Source: JAHCHG01 sp965214585 (GTDB lineage: Bacteria > Acidobacteriota > Blastocatellia > Pyrinomonadales > Pyrinomonadaceae). From it: DNA of 64,000 nucleotides. The position numbers were made by a program, and so were the translations under genes. The notes beneath the pieces were generated by a model. It was not told the DNA's origin. It saw only the letters and a program-made list of their open reading frames with translations, and did no database searches. Location: NCBI GenBank assembly GCA_965214585.1, contig OZ243957.1, forward strand, positions 2,356,001 through 2,420,000, read 5' to 3'. Shown in pieces: positions 23,295 to 32,252 of the stretch. The first letter of the stretch is position 1. Each line of letters starts with the position of its first letter.

Positions 23295-23534
23295 GCCCGC
23301 GAATAAACGCGAATAAGCGCGAATAAAAGAGAAATTCAGCCACAAATGGACACGGATAACACGAAATTTTTAAGATGTATTTAACAGGGATGAAGGAGAT
23401 AAAAGGGATGTAAGATAATTTCAGATTTTGAACTTTGAATTTCTGATTTAGATTTTAAAAAATCCCTGTCAATCTCCTTCATCCCTGTTAAAATTTCTTT
23501 TCTTATTCGCGCTTATTCGCGTTCATTCGCGGGC
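23295..23534. repeat. Nested palindromic repeat, family C copy 1
   Basis: A 240-bp element whose ends are GCCCGCGAAT...ATTCGCGGGC. Inside lie repeated CGCGAATAA words and a second inverted pair, AACAGGGATGAAGGAGAT (about 23383) and ATCTCCTTCATCCCTGTT-type (about 23472). Copy 2 is at 61415-61634. It fills the gap between pirin and the NUDIX-MBL gene. Confidence 0.78.
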
Positions 23535-23549
23535 TAAAAAATCTGAAAT

Positions 23550-24248
23550 TTAATTCAGATCGAACAACAAAAATTCCGTTTCGTCGTCCCACGCCTTTAT
23601 TTCGAGCAAATTTTCTTCGCTGATCGCCGCGCCGTCGCCTTGGTTTAATTTTTCGCCGTTTATGTCGAGCGAACCTTTGATAATTTGAATCCAAGCGTGG
23701 CGATTTTCCGCCAATTCGTGCGAAACGCTTTCGCCTTCGCTCAAGATCGAACTGTAAAGATTTACGTCTTGATGAATTTTCACCGCGTCCGCGTCGTCGC
23801 CGCCCGACGCGACTAATTTTAATTTTCCTTTCTTTTCCTCAATTGGGAAAAATTTCTGTTCGTAACCCGGTTCTAAATTCTTCTTTTCCGGCAAAATCCA
23901 GATTTGCAAAAGGTGCGTTTCATCCGTCGGCGAACTCGCTTCGCTGTGCAGAACGCCCGTTCCGGCGGTCATTCGCTGAACTTCATTCGGCAAAATCTTT
24001 GTCCCGTTGCCAAGCGAATCTTCGTGCGAAAGTTCGCCGGAGATAACATACGTCAAAATCTCCATATCCTGATGCCCGTGTTTCGGAAACCCTTGATTCG
24101 GCTGGATAAAATCTTCATTTATCACGCGCAGATCGCGGAAACCCATATAATTCGGATCGTGATATGTGTTAAAAGAAAACGTATATTTCGTGTCGAGCCA
24201 GCCGTAATTCGCCGCGCCGCGCTCGTCGCTTCGTCTGATCTTTATCAT
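23550..24248 (-). CDS. Pirin family protein
   Basis: 232 residues, bicupin fold. The metal site is visible in GFPKHGHQDMEILTYVISGE and SHEDSLGNGT (two His, one Glu, one further His). Other marks are RMTAGTGVLHSE and TDETHLLQIWILP. Bacterial pirins of this YhhW type have been shown to act as quercetin dioxygenases; the physiological role is unclear. It stands alone on the minus strand. Confidence 0.9.
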   Translation of the reverse strand: MIKIRRSDERGAANYGWLDTKYTFSFNTYHDPNYMGFRDLRVINEDFIQPNQGFPKHGHQDMEILTYVISGELSHEDSLGNGTKILPNEVQRMTAGTGVLHSEASSPTDETHLLQIWILPEKKNLEPGYEQKFFPIEEKKGKLKLVASGGDDADAVKIHQDVNLYSSILSEGESVSHELAENRHAWIQIIKGSLDINGEKLNQGDGAAISEENLLEIKAWDDETEFLLFDLN

Positions 24249-24277
24249 ATTTGTTTTGCTCCTTAATTTGTCTTCAA

Positions 24278-24373
24278 CCGCCTGCGGCAGCGTGTGGTTT
24301 TTGATTGCCGACTCGAATATCTAAGTTTAATCTCTCAAGTTTATAAACTTCAACCGCCCGCTGCCGCAAGCGG
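24278..24373. repeat. Short inverted repeat upstream of pirin
   Basis: CCGCCTGCGGCAGCG (24278-24292) and CGCTGCCGCAAGCGG (24359-24373) are inverted with one mismatch, separated by 66 nt. This GC-rich hairpin is in an AT-rich gap and may be REP-like or a transcription end. Confidence 0.6.
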
Positions 24374-24438
24374 CTCTGATTTTATCCGTTCGGGTGATTT
24401 CAAAGATTATTTCGATAAATAAAAATGATTCTCTGCCG

Positions 24439-24870
24439 TTATTTTTGATTCGGCGGGTGTTTGCCGTAAACGAAAAGTGCTTTTCGCAAATTTATGCAGC
24501 CTTCGCGGTTTAATTGCAGTAATTCAACCGTCGCGCGTCCTGTCGGAGTTTTGCCGATTATAAGCGTAAAATCTTCGTTCCAAGTAAAATGCTCATTCCA
24601 TTTTTGTTGTCGCGGATGATAAAGCGAAACTTTTTCCCGCGTAATCGGATCGTGTCCTGTCGTGTGCGTAAATTTGTGTCCGTTGCATCCTTGACAGGCA
24701 AATGCAAGATTACTCAGAATCGTTTTTCCGCCCGCAATAAAAGGCGCGATGTGTTCGATAGCAAATGGCTGAGATGAAAATCCCGATTGGCTTCGGCAAT
24801 ATTCGCAAACGTATCCGGCTCTTTCTTTTACCTTGATCTTTTGCTTTTCAGACGGTTTGCGTTGAGGCAT
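24439..24870 (-). CDS. HNH endonuclease family protein
   Basis: 143 residues. Zinc-binding CEYC and CQGCN flank the HNH core AIEHIAPFIAGGKTILSNLAFAC. The C-terminal segment (NEHFTWNEDFTLIIGKTPTGRATVELLQLNREG) is the usual one for the HNH proteins common in cyanobacteria and related genomes. It probably nicks or cuts DNA. It forms a two-gene unit with the small helical protein ending 2 bp upstream of its start. Confidence 0.83.
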   Translation of the reverse strand: MPQRKPSEKQKIKVKERAGYVCEYCRSQSGFSSQPFAIEHIAPFIAGGKTILSNLAFACQGCNGHKFTHTTGHDPITREKVSLYHPRQQKWNEHFTWNEDFTLIIGKTPTGRATVELLQLNREGCINLRKALFVYGKHPPNQK

Positions 24871-24872
24871 TT

Positions 24873-25265
24873 TCAGTTTTTATTGATTTTCAAATCTCTC
24901 ATCAAATCATCAAGCGAAATTTGCCGTATTTCGGCTAATTTTCCCAAAAATTCGATTCGTTCCGCATCCTGTTTTTCGATGCGGTCTGTCAATTTTAGAA
25001 ATTCTTCACGCTCTTTTGCCGAAATCGTTTCGGAATCGAGTTTTTCACTTAATAAATCAAAGCGTTTTTGTAATTTCGCAGGCAGTCCTCGATTTATTTT
25101 AAATAAAAGTTCGGCTTCGGTTTTCGTAACATTTGAGGCATTTCTTTTTGCCCGCAAAACGATTGCCTGATTGACAAAATTTTCTAATTCCTGAGAAGTT
25201 AAACTTGCAGCCGTTTGCAGTAATTGTTCGGTTTGATGTCCGTTTTTTTGATTTAGAATCGGCAT
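24873..25265 (-). CDS. Small helical protein paired with HNH endonuclease
   Basis: 130 residues, fully helical, charged (SQELENFVNQAIVLRAKRNA, INRGLPAKLQKRFDLLSEKL, LGKLAEIRQISLDDLMRDL). Proteins of this pattern regularly precede HNH genes of the same type, so a modulating or antitoxin-like role is conceivable, but unproven. Shine-Dalgarno AAGGAAG precedes the ATG. Confidence 0.62.
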   Translation of the reverse strand: MPILNQKNGHQTEQLLQTAASLTSQELENFVNQAIVLRAKRNASNVTKTEAELLFKINRGLPAKLQKRFDLLSEKLDSETISAKEREEFLKLTDRIEKQDAERIEFLGKLAEIRQISLDDLMRDLKINKN

Positions 25266-25323
25266 TTTTATTTCTTCCTTTTTAGCTGAATATTAACATT
25301 CATCCAAATAAATTTCCAGATTT

Positions 25324-26673
25324 TCATTGAATTATTTCATTTACGCGATTTTCAACAATTTGCCTTATTTCTTTTAAGTTTTCTTCCGAATCGGCTTCAA
25401 ACCGCAAAACAAGAATCGCCTGCGTGTTTGAAGCGCGAACCAAGCCCCAGCCGTTTTCAAAAATGATTCTCGCGCCGTCAATCGTGATAACTTCGTTTGT
25501 TCGGGTAAATTCTTCGGCGATCTGTTTGACGACTTCAAACTTTTTTTCTTCTCGGCAATCCACGCGAAGTTCGGGAGTTGAGAAAGTTTCGGGCAGATCG
25601 GACAAAAGTTCGCTCAGGGTTTTGTCGGTTTTCGATAAAATTTCCAAAACTCTCGCGCCCGCGTAGGTCGCGTCGTCAAATCCGTAAAATCTGTCGGCAA
25701 AGAAGATATGTCCGCTCATTTCGCCCGCGAGAACGGCGTTTGTTTCTTTCATTTTCGCCTTTATCAACGAATGTCCGGCTTTCCACATAATCGGTTTTCC
25801 GCCGCGTTTTTCGATGTCATTAAACAGATTATTCGAGCATTTTACTTCGGCGATAACCGCCCGATTCGGATTTTCCGCAAGAACGGCGCGGGAAAGCAAA
25901 ACCATCAATTCGTCGCCCCAGATTATTCGCCCGTTTTCGTCAATCACGCCGATTCTGTCGCCGTCGCCGTCAAATGCGATTCCCAAATCCGCGCCTGTTT
26001 CCGCAACCGCTTTGATCGCGTGCTGCAAATTTTCCGCAACCGTCGGATCGGGATGATGATTCGGAAAATCCGAATCCGGTTCGGTAAAAAGTTCGACGAG
26101 TTCAACGCCCAATTTTTCATAAACCGGCACAGCCGTTACGCCGCCCATTCCGTTTCCGCCGTCAACAACCGCTTTTAGTTTTCGCGCTCCAAAATCAATT
26201 TTAGATAAAATATCTTTTTCGTAATCGCCTAAAACTTCTATTTTTTCCGTCGTTCCAACGCCTTCTGCAAATTCGCCCGCAAGCGCGATTTGTTTTATTT
26301 CCTGAATTTGCGAGCCGAAAAGCGTCTGTTTTCCCAAGCAAATCTTAAAACCGTTGTGATCCGGCGGATTGTGCGAGCCGGTAATCATCACGCCGCCGTC
26401 AACATTTTCGGTGAAAACCGTGTGATACAAAACCGGAGTCGGAACTCTGCCGATCAGAACAACGTCCAAGCCGCATTTGTTAAATCCTTCCGTTAAAATC
26501 GCGCAAAATTCCGGCGAACTAACGCGGGCATCGTAACCGACGGCGATTTTTTTCGCGCCCTTTTGAACAAAAAATGTGCCGATTGCTTTTGACAAAATCC
26601 GAACGGTTTCATCTGTTAAATCGCGCCCGACAATTCCGCGAATGTCGTATTCTCTGAAAATATTCTGGTTCAT
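25324..26673 (-). CDS. Phosphomannomutase/phosphoglucomutase
   Basis: 449 residues, four-domain alpha-D-phosphohexomutase. The phospho-serine loop is MITGSHNPPDHNG, the Mg loop is FDGDGDRIG, the sugar loop is GEMSGHIFF, and the C-terminal phosphate loop is VRASNTQAILVLRFEA. N-terminal FREYDIRGIVG is the ManB/AlgC type. It interconverts hexose 1- and 6-phosphates for polysaccharide and nucleotide-sugar synthesis. It stands in a minus-strand pair with the HNH unit. Confidence 0.92.
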   Translation of the reverse strand: MNQNIFREYDIRGIVGRDLTDETVRILSKAIGTFFVQKGAKKIAVGYDARVSSPEFCAILTEGFNKCGLDVVLIGRVPTPVLYHTVFTENVDGGVMITGSHNPPDHNGFKICLGKQTLFGSQIQEIKQIALAGEFAEGVGTTEKIEVLGDYEKDILSKIDFGARKLKAVVDGGNGMGGVTAVPVYEKLGVELVELFTEPDSDFPNHHPDPTVAENLQHAIKAVAETGADLGIAFDGDGDRIGVIDENGRIIWGDELMVLLSRAVLAENPNRAVIAEVKCSNNLFNDIEKRGGKPIMWKAGHSLIKAKMKETNAVLAGEMSGHIFFADRFYGFDDATYAGARVLEILSKTDKTLSELLSDLPETFSTPELRVDCREEKKFEVVKQIAEEFTRTNEVITIDGARIIFENGWGLVRASNTQAILVLRFEADSEENLKEIRQIVENRVNEIIQ

Positions 26674-26749
26674 AAAATAATAAAAGATTTTTTTTCGTAA
26701 AATTTAAGCAGGTGAGCAGATATTTTCAAGGTTAATAATTTACAAAAGA

Positions 26750-26854
26750 AACCTAAAATATAATTGATAGATGATATTTGATAGTTGATAATTTTTAAAT
26801 ACAAATCGTTTCATACTTGGTTTATCTATCAATTATCAATTATATTTTACGGTT
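26750..26854. repeat. AT-rich inverted repeat, family E copy 1
   Basis: Arms of about 28 nt (AACCTAAAATATAATTGATA and its inverse TATCAATTATATTTTACGGTT) surround a short centre. Related copies lie at 37990, 40950 and 63344. It fills the gap between the phosphohexomutase and the NTF2-like gene. Confidence 0.68.
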
Positions 26855-26917
26855 AAAATGTTTAATAAACTTTACCGTTTAGACCTTGAATTACCAAAAA
26901 ATTCAAAAAATAGAGTA

Positions 26918-27316
26918 TTACCCAATCGAATTTTTCGCCGTCAAAAGTTCGTTCATTTTTTCGCCGAGTGCCTGCAAACCGTTTGCTGGGCGAATCATAA
27001 CTTTGAAATCAACGATTTTTCCCGCGTCGCCGAATTCGATAATGTCCACGCCCTGCAAACCGATTTTGCCGATTCGCGTTTCAAATTCGAGAACGCACAA
27101 ATTCTCGCCAAAAACTTTGCGCATATATTTAAAATCCTCAAAAACTTTTGTAACCGTTGTTAAAATCGCAACAGCGGCTTGTTTGTCTTTCGGTTTCCAG
27201 ACAAAAGGCGAATGAAATTTAACCGTATCAGATAAAATTTCCGTCAGAATTTCCGCGTTTTGTGTTGCAACAAATTCATTCCAGCGTTTATAAGTTTTCT
27301 CAAATTGCTCGTTCAT
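26918..27316 (-). CDS. NTF2-like (SnoaL-type) protein
   Basis: 132 residues with the cone-shaped NTF2-like fold pattern: FEKTYKRWNEFVATQNAEIL, LSDTVKFHSPFVWKP, FGENLCVLEFETRIGKIGLQ, GVDIIEFGDAGKIVDFKVMI. Members are small binding proteins or isomerases; nothing here fixes the ligand. It is an isolated minus-strand gene. Confidence 0.78.
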   Translation of the reverse strand: MNEQFEKTYKRWNEFVATQNAEILTEILSDTVKFHSPFVWKPKDKQAAVAILTTVTKVFEDFKYMRKVFGENLCVLEFETRIGKIGLQGVDIIEFGDAGKIVDFKVMIRPANGLQALGEKMNELLTAKNSIG

Positions 27317-27327
27317 AATTTTTTTTC

Positions 27328-27557
27328 TTGATAACTCACGTTACGCAATTTTGGTTTTCGTCGCTGATTATCAAGTTGCCGTTCACTGAAAGTGAGCAAC
27401 AAATTCGCGCCCGTTATTGCTCGCTTTCAGCGAGCAAACGGTTGTTTCTTTCAGACGTAGGGTTTTATTTCGCTCTCGCTTCATTCCACCCTACGCTATT
27501 ATCTTTGTCGCTTTCAGCGACAGGAAATTTACCCAAATGCGTAACATCAGTTGATAA
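27328..27557. repeat. Multi-hairpin repeat element, family D copy 1
   Basis: The ends GATAACTCACGTTACGCA and TGCGTAACATCAGTTGATAA are imperfect inverted arms. Inside are several separate hairpins: GCTCGCTTTCAGCGAGC, GTAGGGT...ACCCTAC, GTCGCTTTCAGCGAC. The reading frame in front of the methyltransferase ATG at 27595 passes through this element and is not taken as coding. Related words occur at 58744-59131. Confidence 0.72.
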
Positions 27558-27594
27558 TATCGAATTCAGATTAAATTTAGCATACAATTTATTT

Positions 27595-28272
27595 ATGAAA
27601 GACGAAACTATTGATCTTGTCAGAGAACAGGCAAAAAATCTAGCGGAGGAATTTATCGAAAAAGGCGATGCGACGGGTTGGTTTGATCGGCTTTATGCGG
27701 AAGCGGCGGGCGACAACGAGAAAATTCCGTGGGCAGACCTTGAGCCGAACCGTTTTTTAGTGCGCTGGGCGGAAAAAAATCAACTAAAAGGTGTGGGCGG
27801 AAACGCGCTTGTCGTCGGCTGCGGACTTGGCGACGACGCGAAGTTTTTGGCTGATTTGAATTTTAAGGTTACGGCGTTTGACGTTTCGGAAAACGCGGTT
27901 AATTGGGCGAAAAGAATTCATTCGGAAACCGACATCGAATTTTATTGTGTTGATTTGTTCAATGCGCCCGAAAAGTGGAAAGGGAAGTTCGATTTTGTTT
28001 TGGAAGTTTATACGATTCAGGCGTTGCCTTTGGATTTGCGCGAAAAAACGATTGATGCGATTGCAGATTTTGTCGCGGACGGCGGCGAATTGATCGTTGT
28101 TACGCGCCACCGCGAAAACGGCAAAGAAATCGGCGAACTGCCTTGGGCTTTGTCGCCGAAAGATTTGTCGCGTTTTGAGGAAAACGGTTTGAAGCAGATG
28201 AATTTAACCGAAATGTTTGATGAAGAGGAAGAAGAAAAAATCAAGAGAGTTGTTATTGAATATAAGAAATAA
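27595..28272 (+). CDS. Class I SAM-dependent methyltransferase (TPMT-like)
   Basis: 225 residues from ATG 27595. SAM motif I is ALVVGCGLGDDAKFLA, followed by the acidic residue in VTAFDVSENAVNWAK and a motif IV-like FDFVLEVYTIQALP. The DATGWFDRLYAEAAGDNEKIPWADLEPN start resembles thiopurine-methyltransferase-like proteins acting on small molecules. Substrate unknown. The gene lies alone, flanked by repeats D1 and B2. Confidence 0.82.
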   Translation: MKDETIDLVREQAKNLAEEFIEKGDATGWFDRLYAEAAGDNEKIPWADLEPNRFLVRWAEKNQLKGVGGNALVVGCGLGDDAKFLADLNFKVTAFDVSENAVNWAKRIHSETDIEFYCVDLFNAPEKWKGKFDFVLEVYTIQALPLDLREKTIDAIADFVADGGELIVVTRHRENGKEIGELPWALSPKDLSRFEENGLKQMNLTEMFDEEEEEKIKRVVIEYKK

Positions 28273-28330
28273 ACTGTAACCAATTAAATAGAACAATTTT
28301 TATATTGTTTGGCATTTTCACTTTTTGAAA

Positions 28331-28472
28331 AGCGGGCGAGAGAGCAACCCTTCCAGACCTGCGATTTTTTATTCTTGTGTTAGTTTTTGGCAATGATTTA
28401 TTTAAGATAAAGTGATGAAAAAGCACAAGTTAATCAAATTGGCAGGTTTGGAAAGATTGCTCTGCGCCTGCA
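28331..28472. repeat. Palindromic MITE-like repeat, family B copy 2
   Basis: A 142-bp element between two convergent genes. The left arm is nearly identical to copy 1 (AGCGGGCGAGAGAGCAACCC); the right arm (GGCAGGTTTGGAAAGATTGC) has diverged. The spacer has an inner CTTGTG/CACAAG pair. It could serve as a bidirectional transcription end. Confidence 0.75.
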
Positions 28473-28591
28473 AAGGCTAAATTACAAAAAAACTTAAAAG
28501 ATAGAAGTATCAAATACTTTGTAAATTATATTTGTTGACATTTTATTAATTACTCTAAGATATTTATATTTTGCGATATCTAAAATAGTAT

Positions 28592-29405
28592 CTATGGCTT
28601 GAATTTTTCTTGTTTAGCTTTCCTGTTTTTTTTCATTTCGTATCTTATAAAATCATCAGACTTTGAAAAAATAATAATATTGCCAATTTTTGGAGTATTT
28701 GGAAAAACATCTATAAACAATTTGATAGTTACCGCAATTTGCCCGATTTCTACTCCATACCTGCGATGGTAACTTGTAAATTTCATTAATCCTAGTAATT
28801 AGTTCATCATAAGAAACCCAAGTAATAGAATTATCATAAGTAGTTACAAATTCAACAACACGGTCATCTACAAATCTGATAGTTAAAGATAATAAACCTT
28901 CTCCGTATTCTTTCGGAATTTGTTCATTAGAAATAGTCAGAGCCTCAAACGGAATAAAAACTTTTTCTAAAGCATCTAATGATATACTTCTCTTATCAAT
29001 ATAAAAATCTGTTGTATCCGCTAATTCATATTTTGACAAAACTTCTTTTTTTGTCATTCCTAGTTTTATTCCGCGTACAGGAGCTAAATTTTCCAATGTC
29101 GCTTCACATCTTTTTATGTAGATAGGATTTGGCAACAATTGAACCTCATCAATATAAATCCAACCGCTTTGATTTGGACTAAGATATACTTTATACCATT
29201 CACCAAGCGGAACTGAACTAACGGAAATTCGGTCACCATAACCCACCCATTTTATAATTTTTGAATCTGGGTTTCTTTCAGAGTGAATAGAGGCTTTAGA
29301 GTTTTTAATTTCGGCAATATCCTCTATATTGGTAAGTTCTTGACTGAATACTGAAACAGTTGTAAGAAAAAGAAATAAGAAGCATTTTATGGTTATTTTA
29401 TTCAT
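28592..29405 (-). pseudogene. Secreted SH3-domain protein, apparently frameshifted near the C-terminus
   Basis: From ATG 29405 the protein has a signal peptide (MNKITIKCFLFLFLTTVSVF-SQ) and a bacterial SH3-like segment (ASIHSERNPDSKIIKWVGYG...GEWYKVYLSPNQSGWIYIDE), followed by IRGI-like VRGIKLGMTKKEVLSKYEL. In frame the chain ends at 28656 with an unlikely tail. The other frame reads GVEIGQIAVTIKLFIDVFPN...KNRKAKQEKFKP to 28592, which resembles the natural end of such proteins. A single base change around 28740-28760 would explain this. Periplasmic; function unknown. Confidence 0.6.
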
Positions 29406-29506
29406 AACTTGTTCATAAAAATTTAAGAATTTTAATGGCGATAGTTTAGCATAAAAATTAAATGTTTCAACATAATAGTCCAGGATTTTCAAAATTTTAA
29501 TAAATG

Positions 29507-29558
29507 TTACAATTTGTAATTTATATAGATTGTAGGTTTTACTTAATAATATTTAGGA
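29507..29558 (+). promoter_or_regulatory. Candidate fumC promoter/operator and ribosome binding site
   Basis: TTACAATTTGTAA (29507-29519) is a near-perfect palindrome, followed by an AT-rich TATATAGAT. The ribosome binding site AGGAGA lies 8 nt before ATG 29569. The promoter reading is tentative. Confidence 0.35.
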
Positions 29559-29568
29559 GAGAAAGTTT

Positions 29569-30981
29569 ATGTCAGAAGCAATACAACAAGAAAAAGAAAC
29601 GAGAATTGAAACCGATTCGATGGGCGAGATCGAGGTTCGGGCGGACAGATATTGGGGAGCGCAGACGGAACGCAGTCTGCATCATTTTGACATCGGTTTT
29701 GATGTGATGCCGCGCGAGATGATTCGCGCTTTGGGGATTTTGAAAAAAGCGGCGGCGTTGACGAATCATCAGTTGAAATCGAAAAAAATGCCGACTGATA
29801 AAACCGATTTGATAATTCGGGCGGCAAACGAGGTGATTGACGGGCGGCTCGACGCGCATTTTCCGCTTCGCGTTTGGCAGACGGGTTCGGGAACGCAGAC
29901 GAATATGAACGCTAACGAGGTTATTTCAAACCGCGCCATCGAACTTGCGGGCGGGGAAATGGGCAGCAAAACGCCGATTCATCCGAATGACGACGTGAAT
30001 ATGTCGCAATCGTCGAACGACACTTTTCCGACGGCGATGTATATTGCCGCCGCCGAACAGTTGAACAAACTGATTCCGACGGTTGAGGAAGTTTACAAAA
30101 CGATTGATGCGAAAGCGAAGGAATTTGCCGATGTCGTGAAAATCGGGCGGACGCATTTGCAGGACGCAACGCCGCTTACAGTCGGACAGGAATTCGGCGG
30201 TTGGGCGAGTCTTATCGAACGCGATGTCGAGCGTTTGAAAATGGTTTTGACAGGACTCTACGATCTGGCAATCGGCGGAACGGCAGTTGGAACGGGGCTT
30301 AATTCGCATCCCGAATTTGCGGAACGCGCCGCCGCAAATATTGCCGAATTGACGGGTTTGCCGTTCAAATCGCATCCGAACAAATTCGCCGCGCTTTCGG
30401 CTCACGACGAGATCGTTTTCGCGTCCGGTGCGCTTAAAACTCTGGCTTGCAGCTTGATGAAAATCGCCAACGACGTGCGCTGGCTTGCGTCGGGACCTCG
30501 CTGCGGAATCGGCGAAATTACGATTCCCGAAAATGAGCCGGGCAGTTCGATTATGCCGGGCAAAGTAAATCCGACGCAAAGCGAGGCGATGACGATGGTT
30601 GCCGCGCAAATTTTGGGAAACGATGCGGCAATCGGTTTTGCCGGTTCGCAAGGAAATTTTGAACTGAATGTTTTCAAGCCCGTGATGATTCACAATTTTC
30701 TGCATTCGGTTCGGCTTTTGAACGACGCTTGCAAAGGTTTTGTAGAATTTTGCTTGTCGGGAATCGAACTGAACCGCAAACAGATTGACGAATATTTGAA
30801 CGATTCACTAATGCTTGTGACGGCTTTGAATCAATATATAGGTTACGACAATGCTTCAAAAATCGCTAAAAACGCGCACAAAAAAGGAACGAGTCTGCGC
30901 GAATCGGCGATTGAATTGGGAATTTTGGACGGCAGAAAATTTGATGATTTGGTCAAGGCGGAAGATATGACGCATCCGTAA
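29569..30981 (+). CDS. fumC: Fumarate hydratase class II
   Basis: 470 residues, full length. Superfamily signatures: TGSGTQTNMNANEVISNRA, HPNDDVNMSQSSNDTFPTA, GRTHLQDATPLTVGQEFGGW, TGLNSHPEF and the loop GSSIMPGKVNPTQSEA with the catalytic Ser. It is a cytosolic, oxygen-stable TCA-cycle enzyme interconverting fumarate and malate. Useful in cells that protect Fe-S enzymes, but no link to the suf genes is shown. Confidence 0.95.
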   Translation: MSEAIQQEKETRIETDSMGEIEVRADRYWGAQTERSLHHFDIGFDVMPREMIRALGILKKAAALTNHQLKSKKMPTDKTDLIIRAANEVIDGRLDAHFPLRVWQTGSGTQTNMNANEVISNRAIELAGGEMGSKTPIHPNDDVNMSQSSNDTFPTAMYIAAAEQLNKLIPTVEEVYKTIDAKAKEFADVVKIGRTHLQDATPLTVGQEFGGWASLIERDVERLKMVLTGLYDLAIGGTAVGTGLNSHPEFAERAAANIAELTGLPFKSHPNKFAALSAHDEIVFASGALKTLACSLMKIANDVRWLASGPRCGIGEITIPENEPGSSIMPGKVNPTQSEAMTMVAAQILGNDAAIGFAGSQGNFELNVFKPVMIHNFLHSVRLLNDACKGFVEFCLSGIELNRKQIDEYLNDSLMLVTALNQYIGYDNASKIAKNAHKKGTSLRESAIELGILDGRKFDDLVKAEDMTHP

Positions 30982-30994
30982 AATTAAAGAAAAT

Positions 30995-31693
30995 TTACAT
31001 AACAATTTCAATCTCATCAAATCCCGGACGTATGAAATTTCGTGCGTTCGGGAATTTTTCTTCCGCTGCGCGGCGGATTTTTTCGAGCAGGGAAATCTGC
31101 GGATTGATTCTTGCTGAATTGTTTTCGTTCAAAAGCGCGTGCCAAGCGTGAATCGAACGGTCAACTGCGATCAGAGCGATTTTTGCAGAACCGTCGGCAT
31201 CGCTCGGAAAATCGTCGTCTTCCTCGAATTCGTTGTTTTGCGAAGCTAAAGCGCGATAGATTTTTGCCGAAATAAAATGATGATACCAAGCGATGATCTG
31301 GAAAAAATCTTCGAGATGTTCGCTTTCGACAAAGCTGCAAAATTTTTCGTTTTCGACAAATTCGCCGGTTTTCCCCGCGTAATTTTCGATGAGATTCGTT
31401 AAATTCATTCGGCGAATCTTCGCATCTTTTGCCGCTTGCTCTTTTTCGATTTCTTCACAATCAACTTGGCTTAAATCAATTCCGCTTTCTTTTGCCATCT
31501 GCTCGATCAACAGTTTGGCTTTCGTAAAACTATCGGCAGCCTTTCGCCAAAAAATTTCCTGATTCGCATCGTGATTCGCGTCAAAATCTTCTTCGAGTTC
31601 GGCATAAACCAGACAGCGCAGAGTCATCGGGCAACGCTCGCACCAACGATCACAGTAGTTGTAAATTCCCGGAATAAATTTTGGATTTTCCAT
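30995..31693 (-). CDS. Conserved protein with an N-terminal cysteine cluster
   Basis: 232 residues from ATG 31693. The N-terminus YNYCDRWCERCPMTLRCLVY has four cysteines (C-x3-C-x2-C-x5-C) suggestive of a metal or Fe-S site. The rest is helical and acidic (NNEFEEDDDFPSDADGSAKI), with AWYHHFISAKIYRAL. I recognise it only as a hypothetical family seen in several phyla. It lies 64 bp downstream of the PAAR gene, so it could be the last gene of the T6SS string. Confidence 0.6.
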   Translation of the reverse strand: MENPKFIPGIYNYCDRWCERCPMTLRCLVYAELEEDFDANHDANQEIFWRKAADSFTKAKLLIEQMAKESGIDLSQVDCEEIEKEQAAKDAKIRRMNLTNLIENYAGKTGEFVENEKFCSFVESEHLEDFFQIIAWYHHFISAKIYRALASQNNEFEEDDDFPSDADGSAKIALIAVDRSIHAWHALLNENNSARINPQISLLEKIRRAAEEKFPNARNFIRPGFDEIEIVM

Positions 31694-31757
31694 ATTCAAT
31701 GCAAAAAGGCGGAACTCTCTCCACCTCTTTTTGCAAACGCCAATTTATTATACGCAC

Positions 31758-32237
31758 TCAACCGATTATTACAGTCGGGTCGCCTTTCGCAATCGGGTCG
31801 GGACCGCCGAGTGCTTCGATGACGTTATCGCCCATTCTCGTCGCCGCCATATTGTTTATCATAACGGTTGCCGAGCCTTGCAGAACGACTCCGGGACCGT
31901 GCGGCGCGGGAACAGGTGCTGACGGAATCGGGCAAATGTGATTGTCAAAAGCTCCCATTGCCGCGCTCATAGATGAAATTGCCGCTGTTTTCGCCGTTGT
32001 TTCGGCGGTAACTGCGGCGGCTTTTGAAGTCGGATCGGGCGCGGCTTTGGTCGTTTCTTCGAGTGCCTTGATCGAGATTTCAAGTGCTTGCAGCGAAGCC
32101 TGAAGCCCGGCAGCGGCGGCGGCGGGAACGGCTCGCCACGCGGGTAAAAAACCGATCAAAACATTCGGGCTTCCCGTTCCCGGTGCTAAAGGCGTTCCGT
32201 GCGATGTCAAATCCGTAACTCTGGCGGCTGGCGGCAT
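31758..32237 (-). CDS. PAAR-domain T6SS spike-tip protein
   Basis: 159 residues. PAAR repeats form the cone: MPPAARVTDLTSHGTPLAPG, SPNVLIGFLPAWR, HICPIPSAPVPAPHGPGVVL, SATVMINNMAATRMGDNVIE. The central Ala-rich region (residues 60-110) is a long helix inserted between the PAAR halves. It caps VgrG and sharpens the spike. Shine-Dalgarno AAGGAGA is 8 nt before the ATG. It follows the lipoprotein gene in the vgrG group. Confidence 0.85.
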   Translation of the reverse strand: MPPAARVTDLTSHGTPLAPGTGSPNVLIGFLPAWRAVPAAAAAGLQASLQALEISIKALEETTKAAPDPTSKAAAVTAETTAKTAAISSMSAAMGAFDNHICPIPSAPVPAPHGPGVVLQGSATVMINNMAATRMGDNVIEALGGPDPIAKGDPTVIIG

Positions 32238-32252
32238 AATTTTATCTCCTTT

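Noticed and set aside
27328..27594. N-terminal extension of the SAM methyltransferase from the upstream in-frame start
   Set aside because: The extension is encoded by a hairpin repeat and is not like any methyltransferase; ATG 27595 gives a normal protein.
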